Positions 31,696 through 42,687 of a stretch of 64,000 nucleotides of DNA are shown in pieces. Source of the DNA: Nothophaeocryptopus gaeumannii (Eukaryota; Ascomycota; Dothideomycetes; Mycosphaerellales; Mycosphaerellaceae); NCBI GenBank assembly GCA_031771865.1, contig JASISA010000041.1, positions 1,860,001 through 1,924,000 on the forward strand, written 5' to 3'. The notes beneath the pieces were generated by a model. That model searched no databases. It saw only the letters and a list, made by a program, of their open reading frames with translations, and had not been told where the DNA came from. The position numbers and the translations under genes are program-made. Position 1 is the first letter of the stretch; each line of letters begins with the position of its first letter.

Positions 31696-32652
31696 GCCGG
31701 GCTGTTCAAGATGTTGATAGCCTTCTTGCCCTTGCGCCTCAGCAGAGTAGAAGTTGGAGAAGATTCTGGTCCTCCACGAAGAAGTAGTCCCGCTCTCGTC
31801 ACTGTTGTTGCCGATCTCCCGCACCGGTCTCTTTCCCTTCCTCGTGGCGAGAGAGGAAGGGAAAACATGCCTCACATACCCCAAAACCCGCATCCTGCAG
31901 CACGTTCCTTCGCGACCGCCATGTGACGACCACAACTCTTCAGTAGCCGCTCGACGCACTGTCACCGTATCACCCAACGGCCCACAGCGCATCCACTTTC
32001 ACGCAGCTCGCGTATGTGTCCAGCGCTTCAAGCTTGCGAAGGAGCATCATCATTCGGGTGAGTGTGGAGGAAGTGCGGTGGGATGTGGGGTCTGGGGTTG
32101 GAACCAAGGACAAACCGGCTTCGGTGTTCGGCAGAAAGAAGTGCCTTGAGCTTGCAGGGCGGGCTGGTCAGATGTCTCGGCAAAAGGCTTTGTGGCAGCG
32201 GAAGACCCGCTGGTTTTTCATACGCCGATGGGTGGGAGAGTGCTGGCGCAAGTTCACCGAGGTTGGTTGGTGTGTTGCCTTCGTACGAACACGTCTTAGA
32301 AGAAATCGCTTAGTGCAGTCCACAGTATACCGATGAAGAGCAAGAGTATGAAAGCACATGCCGATACACAAACGTTCTACGTTGTCGTTGTCAGCGCAAA
32401 TTGATAATCGCAAGCACTCTGGTGGATCGCATGAGCGTGCTGGGTTTCATCCTTGTCTCCAAACCACATCAGGAAATACTCAAAAACCACCCTTCTCAGT
32501 CTTGGAATCTAGGGCACATCATCGTTCAGAAGACGTCATCAATTCCTCTATCACTCAATTCCGGAAGCTCTGAAGATGAACGGCTGTCGTGGCTGGAACG
32601 TGACTGTGAGGTATCTCTGCGACGATGTCGCGGGATTCCCTCTTTTCTAGAC
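31696..32652. other. Intergenic
   Basis: Promoter region of the MFS gene plus the 3' region of the dehydrogenase gene; I see no further gene. Confidence 0.3.
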
Positions 32653-33747
32653 TCACTTCTTCTGCTCGGGTATCTGAGTGAGAAGACCCTTGCCTTCTAC
32701 TGCCGACTTCAGGTTATCCAGTACCAGGATCTCCATCTCTTTCTGTGTTTCCCATGTTGCTGTTCCGATATGTGGAAGGAGGACTACGTTCTCATGGTCG
32801 AGAAGGCCCGGGTGGATCTTGGGCTCTTCTTCGAATACATCCAATCCTGCTGAGAAAACTTTGCCCGACTTGAGTGCGTCGACTAGAGCTGCTTCATCGA
32901 TAATCGGCCCTCTTGCGGTGTTGACAATCACCACGCCCTCCTTCATGATGTCGAATTGCGGCTTTCCGATGATGTGTCGTGTCGAGGCATTCAGTGCAAG
33001 GTTAAGACTGAGCACATCCGACGTCTTCATGAGCTCATCAAATGAGACATACTTCGCTCCCTGCTCCTTTTCCTCTGACAGCTGTCTCCGGTTATGGTAC
33101 TGTATTGTCATTCCAAATGCCCTTGCTCTTTGCGCAACTGCCGAACCAATGCCTCCCATACCAAGTATCCCCAAAACCTTCTTCTTCGGGTCGTGACCAA
33201 GGCCAAAACTTTTGCCTCTCCACTCGCCTTTTCGCACGTTTTGGAAAGGGATCGTTACTCGTCGAAGAGCTCCGAGCATGAGGAACATTGCGACTACAGA
33301 GCTTAGCATGGTTCTGAGTAAGAGTAGTTTCTCGTGACTCACCATCCGCAGTAGCCTCGTCGACAGCAATTGGAGTGCTGCTGACCTCAATGTTGCGCTC
33401 AGACACAGCAGCAACATCTATGTTATCGTATCCAGCACCATTGTGAGTGATGTACTTCAAGCTCTTCGGCAGTACTTCCACGAGCTCTTTGTTGAAGGGT
33501 CCGGTCACGCTGGTCGAATCATTTGATCGATAAATTCCAACAACATCGTCAAACTCGCCGGATTTGCATCGCTGAATGAAGTCGTCCCGTGTGCCAGTCG
33601 CGTACTCCTGCAAATTGTTAGCTTGCAACTGACGTATCTCCGTCAGCTCTGATGTACCTTCAGGTTCAACAAGGACTTAAGAGCTTCCCATTCCTTGCGG
33701 GCATGGGTGATCTTGCCAATGAGGAGGGCAGACTTGGGCGCAGTCAT
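32653..33747 (-). CDS. D-2-hydroxyacid dehydrogenase (GRHPR/D-isomer-specific family)
   Basis: NAD(P)-dependent interconversion of D-2-hydroxyacids and 2-oxoacids. Exons 33747-33658, 33607-33343 and 33293-32653, introns of 50 and 49 nt, product 331 aa, normal for the family. The second splice uses the acceptor TGTAG at 33294 and restores DEATADVAMFLMLGALRRV. The N-terminal catalytic part has NGAGYDNIDV; the Rossmann motif is GILGMGGIGSAVAQRA; the catalytic residues are Arg in NTARGP, Glu in DVFEEEP and His in LPHIGTAT. The basic residues after the second strand (YHNRRQL) suggest NADPH use. Likely substrates are glyoxylate, hydroxypyruvate or short 2-oxoacids. It lies inside the depolymerase-transporter-regulator-SDR block. 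Confidence 0.95.
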
Positions 33748-34057
33748 TTTGAGAATTTTGCAGGAGTCTTGATGTGCTTGTGAGAAGGAGGGGAAGGTTG
33801 ATTAGGGGTCATGGTAAAGGTGCGCCAGAAAGAACTGCCGTCTTGGAAGATGCGCGAGTGGGATGTCCGTTAGTGGCCTCAAATGCCGAGCCGCCAATCT
33901 CCGACATCACATGCACCCCCTCGCACCCAGAGCCGGTTCCGTTCTCGTCCTGTCGTCTCGTGCAAGTCATTACAAGCTCTGCAAGGACATCGTTCTCCCA
34001 TTGAGCGGTACTGAGACCCGCTGAAACCATGATGTAATCAATAGTCTGCGAGGTATT
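33748..34057. other. Intergenic
   Basis: Between the start of the dehydrogenase and the end of the regulator gene, both on the minus strand; I see no further feature. Confidence 0.3.
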
Positions 34058-36694
34058 TTACTGCAAACCCAGATTATTTAAATCATCGATTCCAGACAGA
34101 GTGTCGAAGAGGAAGGTGTTGCTGTCAGCCGGCAAGAATCCGGACCACCAATCCAAGTCACTGATAGTCGCTCCTCCATTCCCATTGACCGCGAAGTTGC
34201 CAATGGCGTCCAGGTCTGTCCATGAGAACTCGCCCATCATCTCAGTAAGCGCCGGCGAGTCGTGGGTCAACGAAGAAGATGCATTTGACTTCGGCGTAGG
34301 ACCTCCAATGCTACCAGGACGGTACGGGTTCTGGAGAGTCGCGGTCGAGTTGGTTTTCTTCTGCTCCTTCTTTTCGACCTTGTCCCAGAGCAATTTGAGT
34401 AGCTGTGAATATCGGCTGCCAGGGTGCTGCATCCCAATGGCAGATCTTTCAAGCCTAGACACGGTCTCTTTCACCATTGAGCGCACGGACTGCTCTTCAT
34501 CTGCAGCTAGAACGCCGACACATCTGGCACGGTAGAGGAACACTCCAGCGTATATTGAGTAGAGGTAGAACCGGAGCGGCATGAAGCGGAGCGACTTCTC
34601 AGGGTCCACGAAGGTGTTCATCATGCTGAGAAGACTTTTCGCAGCATCAAGGCCTTCGTAGATGAAACGAGCGTCTCCCACGGCCCCGACGTTGTTGTAG
34701 AACACACGCCCCGGAGCCGGATTCGAAGATCGCCGGTTCTGTTGTCCTTCTTGGATTTGCGGGAGAGCACGTTTCACTGTTGCGTGAAAGGCAAAGGCAT
34801 TTGTGTACAAGCGAAGGTAATCATACGACATGAGAAGTGTCGCCTTGAGTTGCGGCGAGCATGTCAGCGTTCCCCAAACGCTCTTCCAGCCATAGATGGC
34901 ACTCCTGAAGTCGTCGATGTACTTGATGTACCCTCCGGCTAGGTGGCTTCGCATGCTATTCCCGGGATTGGAATAGAGCACATCGTGAACATTTGAGAAG
35001 AGTAACGTGAGCTCCAGAGTGGCTTGGAATATGCTTGCGTAGTCCTCTTCACCTGGAGATCTGGGCGCGAGCATCGGAAAGTCAGCTTTAGATAGCGTCG
35101 TTAAAGGCCCTGGTCCACGAGACCAGAATGCTCGACCAAGTCTGATACTGATTTGCCTGTCGCTGATGTAGCAGGCAGTCCACACCAATCGTTTTCGCTG
35201 CCATTGAGGGTCCTATTGGCGTCAACACAGAGCAAGATGAGTATATTTGTAGTGCGTACCTTGATCTCGTCACCTCTCACGTGGAATGAGTATCTATCGA
35301 GGCCCAAGAAGTAGCCGATGCGCAAAGCCATGCCGACGTGCATCCACGCTTCTCTGTCTTCTTCCCCTCGTCCGACATGACCCGCATCCGATCTTGAGGT
35401 GTAAGGCGTCCACTCAGCCAGAACTAGCAGAGCCTCAACTGCTTCTACATTACCAGATCCTCCAGCTGCGAGGGCTGATACCAGGGACCGCATGTGCTCG
35501 GAGCAGGCGATGAAGATATTAGGCTCATCTGTGAGATCCCTCGAGGCTATGACCAGTATCGCTGTCAAGAGGTGCGGCTCATCACGCGCAGTCTTGGTGA
35601 GATTGACGGCATCGAGAGTTGCACTCGGTACGATCGGGAAGTATGGGTGATAGTAATGTTTGAACCGCTGCAGGAGTTGGATGATCTTCGACAGGGATAA
35701 TCGCCCATCCCGGACAAGGGCGTATTCCAGGTGAGAAGACGAGCTCTGGCTCATGGATCCATTGTTGAGATTACCATAGGCATGTGCATTTTCGCCATGA
35801 CTTGCGATCTGCGCGAGTATACCTAGAGCGTCGCTAGGGTTCTGTAGGTCATTGAAGGCTATGTTGGACGTTGCAGACGACTCTCTCGTTGCGTGGTTGC
35901 CAATGAGACACTGTGAGTGGTCAGTCCATGAAGTTGGTGAAGCGTGGTTCCAGCGACCATTGTCATATGAGAAACGGCCGTTCGAAGCTATGCTTACCTC
36001 TCGCGCATTTGCATCTGCGGCCTGCAGTGCCGGGTCTAGCATGATACCCGGTGTCGACGGATTCAAGCTCAGATCGGAAACTCCCAATCCATTGGCGTGA
36101 GTGGAGACGCCGTAGTCTGGCTGAGCCCAGCTCGAGCGTTGGCCTGATGGCGAGATGTCGTCGGACGCGAATTGGATATGGTCGTTGGCGCCTGCAAGGG
36201 CTGGCGACTCTCGCGGTGGCTGCTGAGCACTAGCACTGTCGCTGAGACCCGCTTGATCGAGTGTCCGCTTCCTGACACGTCTGCCGCCGCGATTGCTGGA
36301 TCCAATTACGCATTCGAGGTTCGAAGCTTTACATCTTTCACAAGGTGTTGCAACAACACCAGCCACTGTCGGCCTAAGGCAGCATAGTCAGCATCACGGT
36401 TTTTGAGAGCAGAGCCCGAATCGGCGGCGACGAAACGTCGGGCCATCCGCAGCATGCTTTCTGCCTGCCTCGAACAGCCACAACATGTGCGACCGATATT
36501 CTTTCCCGCGCGCTTGTCTTGACTCGCTTGCCGACTGTCGCATGACTGCAACGGCACTGAAGATTCTGCGAGACTCACAAATGGCACGCGGACTTCCTCG
36601 CGCGACAGTTCAGACACGCGCGACTCGTCCTTTTCTCCTTCTTGTCGTCCTTGTCGCCTTTGGAAGGCGATCTGCTCTTCTCGTCGTCAGTCAT
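34058..36694 (-). CDS. Zn2Cys6 transcription factor with fungal-specific middle domain
   Basis: Exons 36694-36579, 36373-35260 and 35212-34058 give 794 aa. The binuclear zinc cluster is split by intron 1 (205 nt, GTGAGT donor, CTGAC branch): ACLNCRARKSAC lies in exon 1 and TPCERCKASNLEC in exon 2, giving C27-x2-C30-x6-C37-x12-C50-x2-C53-x6-C60 exactly. A basic stretch (GGRRVRKR) follows. The fungal_trans domain spans about residues 240-560: FKHYYHPYFPIVP, AILVIASRDLTDEPNIF, LLVLAEWTPY, AWMHVGMALRIGYFLGL and, after the second splice (48-nt intron), RLVWTACYISDRQISIRLGR. The C-terminus is acidic with FSWTDLDAIGNF and TFLFDTLSGIDDLNNLGLQ, a plausible activation region. It is divergent from the SDR gene (302 bp apart), suggesting local regulation of that gene, though this is inference. 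Confidence 0.93.
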
Positions 36695-36996
36695 TCCTTC
36701 TGCCGGGTTGTCGATGTCCACAGCAAGGAAGGCCAGGCGCTGCGCTGCTTCTCAAGGCTGGCTGCTGGTGCGGAGAGTTGGGTGGGGTCGGAAGCGTGCC
36801 GCTAAGTTCTAAGGCGAGCTCCCGACGCTCATGCCGCGAGTTACCGTCAGCAGCCCATGTTCGTGAGAAAACCGCTTTCATATACTCTCGCGAGCATGTG
36901 GTGATTATTTGGGGGGCATTGACTCCTGCTTAATATCGAGTCTGTCGCTGCATGAAACTGGAGGTCCCAAACAATCTCATCATCAATTCTTCGGCC
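36695..36996. promoter_or_regulatory. Shared promoter between Zn2Cys6 regulator and short-chain dehydrogenase
   Basis: 302 bp between two divergent start codons. There is no obvious TATA box. CGG triplets, the half-sites typical of Zn2Cys6 factors, occur (for example in TGCGGAGAGTTG and GGTCGGAAGC), but I see no clean inverted CGG pair, so autoregulation is only a possibility. Confidence 0.45.
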
Positions 36997-37859
36997 ATGG
37001 CGAACGCAGATAACAACATCACAGGCCGACTGGTCTTCATCACAGGTGCTTCTGGCGGGTGCGTGAAGAACGCATCGTTCATTCGAGTCGAATGCTGATT
37101 GATCTTAGCATTGGATCGGCGTGTGCAAGACAGTTTGCCTCCCGCGGATGCGATCTTGCCTTGACATATGCTTCAAATCGGGAACCTTTGGAGGCTCTTG
37201 TGGCAGAGCTCCAGAAGCAGACGGAGAACAAGCTGAAGATCACCATCCATCAGGCTGATTTGGCTTCGCCTGAAGCAACAAAGAACCTGTGCGAAGAAAT
37301 TCAGCAGCAACATGGCCGTGCAGTCGACATCCTCATATCTAATGCGGGCTATGGCAAGCGGATACGAGACGTCTCAGACATTCCACTGAGTGAATTTGAA
37401 ATCACGCTGAACGTCAACTTGCGAGCACCATTTCTCTTGGTGAAGGGCGTCGTGGACGGTATGAAGGCACAAAAGTGGGGACGTATCGTCTTCGTCTCGT
37501 CGATCGCTGCCCACGGAGGTGGAATGAACGGTTGTCATTATGCGGCCTCGAAAGGAGGCGTGATGGGGATGATGAAGAACCTGTCCACAAACCTGGCGCC
37601 TTGGAATATCGCTGTGAACGATGTAGCACCTGTAAGTCTCAATTCGGCCGCAAATGAATCCTCACTGATAAGTTTTCCTTAGGCTATGGTTGGAAACACT
37701 GGCCTTCTCCCGAACGGTGATCAATTTCCAGGGCTCGTAGAGAGCATACCATTGAAAAGGCTTTGCGAACCCGAGGAAGTCGCGAACGCCGTAGTCTTCT
37801 ACGCTCAAACCGGGTTTACCACGGGCCAGAGCCTCATCGTCGCCGGCGGCCTGAAGTAA
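36997..37859 (+). CDS. Short-chain dehydrogenase/reductase (FabG / 3-hydroxyacid dehydrogenase-like)
   Basis: Classical SDR of 253 aa from three exons, 36997-37058, 37109-37631 and 37683-37859 (introns 50 and 51 nt). The first splice rebuilds the cofactor motif TGASGGIGSACARQFA; then LALTYASNREPLEAL, NAG in ILISNAGYG, catalytic Ser in IVFVSSIAAHGG, Tyr and Lys in HYAASKGG, and the C-terminal EVANAVVFYAQ..FTTGQSLIVAGGL. The final splice joins NDVAP to AMVGNTG, as in this family. Substrates may be 3-oxoacyl, 3-hydroxyacid or sugar compounds. Given the PHB depolymerase in the same block, a 3-hydroxybutyrate dehydrogenase role is attractive but not shown. Confidence 0.95.
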
Positions 37860-38843
37860 CAATTTGGAGCGTGTGAGCCACGAGTGCCGCGGAGGGGCTC
37901 TCCGTTGACAATCGTGGTCTTCAAGAGGGGCGCTGAAGCGTGACATTCGGGGCAGGGGCGTTCGTGGTGGTACCACTCTAACCGCAACATGTGCCTAGGC
38001 TCGGATGGAAGATGTTGTGCCGTTCATATGTTTGTTCAATGGGGTCGTGTGCGCGCAGAGCTGCATGGGAAACGTGTTCTTGTCCAAGATTCTGCCATGA
38101 CTTTAGTCACTCCACCTGCCCCGCCACATCGCTGACATGCGGAGGATCACGGCTGAGTACGCCACGGCCGTTCACATGCCAACGGCCGATCTTTCACATA
38201 GTCATGCTCAGGATTCGCACACTACATGTTCATCCTACAGTAACACAGTGAAAGAGTTGTCGAAAAGCAGAGCAATGAATGACGCTGCCATGAGCCACTC
38301 CAGCCTGCGCCGTTTCCTTGTGTCTCGCAGCAGTAGCCGTCTTTGCAAGAGGTGTGGTGGTGGCTGGTGGCGCAGGTGGCGGGAGCGTGCAACCACAGCA
38401 ACCTTATTTCGAAAATAGAGCACCACCAAGAGAAAGCATTACGACTCACTCTTGGTGTTCACACACATCTCTCTCTCTCATCACAGCTTCTTCATCTTCA
38501 TTCCAACTAGAGTAGCAACCAGCTTCTTCATCTTCGTGTCAACAACAGCAACAACAGCAACAACCAGCTTCTTCACCATCGACTCAGGCATCTTCATATC
38601 ATTGCATCGCGACGCTTCTGGAACCTACCTCCAACAGCGATCGACCAATCCAGCCAGGCCGCCGAACTTCTGAAACAGGAAAGGTTACGGCCAGCGCCTC
38701 ACACCCCGTGTGCTCGGCCAGTCAGCCAGCTTCTTTGTGAGGCTCCCCATCATAAGCCTCCGTCTCCTTGCGTTCGCCCTCTCTGCTCAGCTGGGAGCAT
38801 TGTTACTTCTGGGAAAACACTTCTCTACTCATACCATAGGATC
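37860..38843. other. Leader/promoter of the GH17 gene, with repeated CTTCTTCATC and CAACAACAG tracts
   Basis: No gene supported. The plus strand at 38461-38600 carries CTCTCTCTCT and repeated AGCTTCTTCA(T/C) units (near 38486, 38521 and 38567) separated by CAACAACAGCAACAACAG. This looks like a long pyrimidine-rich 5' leader. Confidence 0.4.
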
Positions 38844-40791
38844 ATGCGGCTGTATGGCATACCAGCGGGGCATGTTCACGGAGCCCCATTGCAGCAGTCA
38901 AGGACACCAGAATCCCCAGCAGAGGCTCTAGGCCTCGCTCCACGACCTTCACATGATGCTCAAGCACTGAGAGACGTGGACTCTCTGTACAACCCCCGCA
39001 TGATGTCGCCTCCTCCGAATCCATCTCAGAACAATCCATATTCAACGCCGCCTCCTCCATCGGTCCACCAGAGCTCACAAGGGTCTCTAGCACCGCTTAC
39101 AGCAAACCAGCAAGGAGGATACTCGCCCTCTCCAATACCATCTCACGGGAGAGGAGCTCCCGCGATGGCGGCAGGGACGGGAGCGGCAATGCCCATGAGA
39201 AACTCTTATTACGGCGACGGCTACGACCACTTCGATCCCAGAGATATTGCGGACGATGGAGATGATGGTTTTGAAGAGGTTCCGAGAAGTCGAGGTCCAG
39301 GAGCTGCCGCCGGTGCTGGCGCTGGTGCAGGCTTGGGAGCCGGGGCTGGAATGTTGAACGCCTTCCGCGATCGAGATTCATGTGGCAGCTACGCGCCTGT
39401 GGACAAAGATGCAGAGAAGTCAGCGTGGCTGACGAAACAAAGCTCCGGGAACAAGAGGATGAAGTGGATCGTCATTGGAGTGATCGCCGTTTTGGTGATT
39501 GGAGGTATCGTTGGTGGGATCGTCGGCGGTATCCTGGCAAGTCAAAAGTCAAGCGGAGGCAGCCAAGGCACAGGAAGCAGTGGAGGGTCACACTCTGGCG
39601 GTCTTTACGACATCAACTCGAAAGAGGTAAAGGCGGTCATGAATGATGATCGTCTGCACAGAGTCTTCCCGTCTGTTGACTACACGCCATTGAATGCGCA
39701 GTATCCGGCTTGTCTGATCCCTCAAGGCGGTCCCGATCAGAACAATGTCACTCTCGATGTGGCCAGGCTGTCGCAACTCGCTCCATCGATCAGATTGTAT
39801 GGCAACGACTGTAATCAGACCGAACTAGTCCTGGAAGCCATTGATCGATTGCAGATGACTGATTCCATGAAGATCTGGCTAGGTGTGTACCTCGACGGGA
39901 ACCAGACCACAAACGACCGCCAGATGGCCGGAATGTACAACATCCTGGACAAATATGACCATGACAGATTTGTTGGTGTTATCGTTGGAAATGAGGTCCT
40001 TTTCGCAAAGACGTGGACTGCGGCTGATCTTGCAACTCAGCTTGCGGACATCCGTAAAAACTTCACATCGAAGGGCATCAACCTACCGGTCTCAACGGCA
40101 GACCTTGGTGACAACTGGACTGCTGAGCTCGCGCAGGCCTCAGACATTGTCATGAGCAACATCCACCCATTCTTCGCAGGAACAGTCGCCGGAGACTCTG
40201 CCAGCTGGGCATGGTCATTCTGGAACAGCAAAGATATATCGTTGACTTCTGCGAAGACGGGCACTGTTGGTACCCTCACCTACCCCAAGCAGATCATCTC
40301 CGAGATAGGCTGGCCATCACAAGGAGGTAACGACTGCGGTGACGCCACCGATCCGGCCTACGGTTGTACGAGCGACACAGACGGTGCCGTCGCCAGTATC
40401 GATAATCTCAATACCTTCATGGATGGATGGGTCTGCGATGCCTTAACCAACGGTACCACGTTCTTCTGGTGAGTCCATCCCTTGCTATCCCTCAACTAGC
40501 TCGAACATGCATTCCCACACTCGTCGTTCCTCTTGCACTGGGAAGTACTCTAGCCAGCCTGCTAACGTTATCGCTCTACAGGTTCGAAGCTTTCGACGAG
40601 CCATGGAAGCATCAGTTCGATACCGCACACAATAAGGTAAGTACCTAGGTCAGACCTATAATAGGACGTCCGATTACTGACATTTCTGCCAGTGGGAGCC
40701 CTTCTGGGGTCTTTTTACGAAGGACAGAGAGCTCAAAGATAACATTAAGATACCTGATTGCGGTGGAAAGACCGTGGACAAGGCATATTAG
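38844..40791 (+). CDS. btgC: GH17 glucan endo-1,3-beta-glucosidase, membrane-anchored (btgC-like)
   Basis: Exons 38844-40468, 40582-40636 and 40693-40791 (introns 113 and 56 nt), 592 aa. Layout matches fungal BtgC: a disordered Pro/Gly/Ser-rich cytoplasmic N-terminus with an Ala-Gly repeat, a TM helix (KWIVIGVIAVLVIGGIVGGI), a Ser/Gly linker and a C-terminal GH17 barrel. Catalytic context: acid/base Glu in VGVIVGNEVLF and nucleophile Glu in IISEIGWPSQG; the last exons give FFWFEAFDEPWKHQ and KWEPFWGLFTKDRELK, the usual end. The enzyme acts on wall beta-1,3-glucan. The start at 38844 is uncertain: the first 50 residues look unlike the family and a different 5' exon may exist; MMSPPPNPS is an internal alternative. 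Confidence 0.92.
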
Positions 40792-42687
40792 GTGATTGAC
40801 ATCCCGCTCATTCGCGTACTCTGTTGATTGGCAAGCGTGGGAGGAAGGCATATCTGGCGTTTTGGGGGAAGCATACCGCATTGTGCTGTAATGAAATACG
40901 TGGGATAGACTCACGATGGCTACGGGATGGCATGGCATGGCATGGTGTGAAACACATATGGGTTTACGAGCGAGAAAGCATGAGCGATTGCAAGAGATTG
41001 GGTTTGACAGCACTAACAAGCAAAGGAAGGCTGGGCGAGGTCAGGCCTCATGAAAAGCTAACAGGAATGGTATCGAAGACAAAAGTCACAACACCTCAGA
41101 TTGGGTGGTGGAATTCTCCGTTCAACGTCTTCGCTTCTTCGTTCCCACATCACCGTTCATCTTCAATCACACGGCCATACCAAGCCTCCATCCCTGCCCC
41201 TAACAACAATGATGGCGAAACCTTCTGTTTCCGTCTAGTCAAAGCGCCCTCCTCTCCAGTCAAAAATCGTCGGAAGTACGTTGCCCTTCATGATCACACG
41301 TCTACCCGACATGAACCCAAAGGCCCAAGTGCCATGTTCGATTTCTATACCGGTGCTCACTCCGCATGTAACTAGTATACCACAACCCCTTCTCTCATCA
41401 CTTTAGCGTCGGCACTCTCCGCCGGGAATACCGGCAGGGCGTAGTGAAAGTAGCCCATGACTAGCCTGACCAGCCTCCATGGTGCATGGATACAAGGACA
41501 TGCATTGCCCCAGAAAAGAACAAGCCATCAGCACGTGTGGGAGATGTCCGAGTAGTACCAAACTAGCACCTTTTGACAAGACAGGCCATCCCAATACAAC
41601 AAATATGTGGAGCTCACATCATCATCTCGTTTTCGTGTACCCTCTCCTCCTCGAAACTTTTGCTCGTGGCCTTTCGTTGACGAAACGAGACGAGATACAG
41701 ATAGGTACACGCCAACACAGTTCAGGAGAACTCCGTATCGGACATTTCACCGGCACGGAAACAGAAACAACATGCGGCCGTGCGCTGCATCGTCCATGCA
41801 TCCCTAGCACCTTCTGCTTGCTCAGGGCTGGGGATCTCACAGACACGAAAGAGAACCTAGAATTTACCCTGACCACTCATAATCCAAAGAAGTCGTTGTT
41901 TTGGGTGTCAGGCCACCGCGATTTTGGGTTGCGTTGACAACTTTGTTTATCAGAGTCAGAGCATACGAATGTTGCGTCGATTCGAACTGCTCCGACAGAC
42001 GCGTTTTGTTTCATTTCTGGCGGTCATCCGACCATGTCTCTGATGGTCACGAGAGGAATCCATACCCAATACTCCGGTCACTGGTCTAGCTCTGACTTGG
42101 TCGTATGAAACGATAGTATCAGTCCAGTACATTGAAACCTGCTCGAACGACTTGGCGTGCAAGACCATCAGACACAGAAAGCAGTGTTGGTGTTCTCTGC
42201 GAATGAGAGACCATCATTGGCGGACGATGTACTTGCTCCGTTCCTTATCATTCCGACTATATGCATTATCAGAAGAGGTAGTCTTTTCGACGCTACCCGC
42301 GTTTGAAGTGTACATTGATGAGAAGTAAATTCAAGACGCCAGAACGCGCGTACTTGAACAAACATAGTATCAGGTAATTCCGACCAGTGCTTTTGTGCAT
42401 TCGTCGAAGGCCCACAGTCATTTCGATTTCGATTTACGCCTGACAATCATAGTCTTGAACAAGGCAACCGTCATGAGCAGCCAACTACTTCCCATCCCTC
42501 CCCTCCAGAAATCGCACTCCCAACGCCATCGCTTTTCGCGTCAATCTAGTAATACCCGTGTCGGTGAAGTAGGCGTATGCGAGCATGACTTGACGCCAAA
42601 AAGGCGGTAGTGATGCTAAGTCATCAAAAACGTCTTCGGGGAAAACAGCCTAATCGTGTCCATATTCGTTTCGTGTTCGTCGATCGC
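40792..42687. other. Intergenic, 1.9 kb
   Basis: Convergent 3' regions of the GH17 and DUF8032 genes. I see no gene. A short GGCAT tandem run (about 40928-40944) is the only repeat I noticed. Confidence 0.35.

Noticed and set aside
36306..36617. Minus-strand frame with RTCCGCSRQAES resembling half a zinc cluster
   Set aside because: It lies in intron 1 of the Zn2Cys6 gene; the true first half (ACLNCRARKSAC) is in the exon at 36694-36579 and gives perfect spacing.
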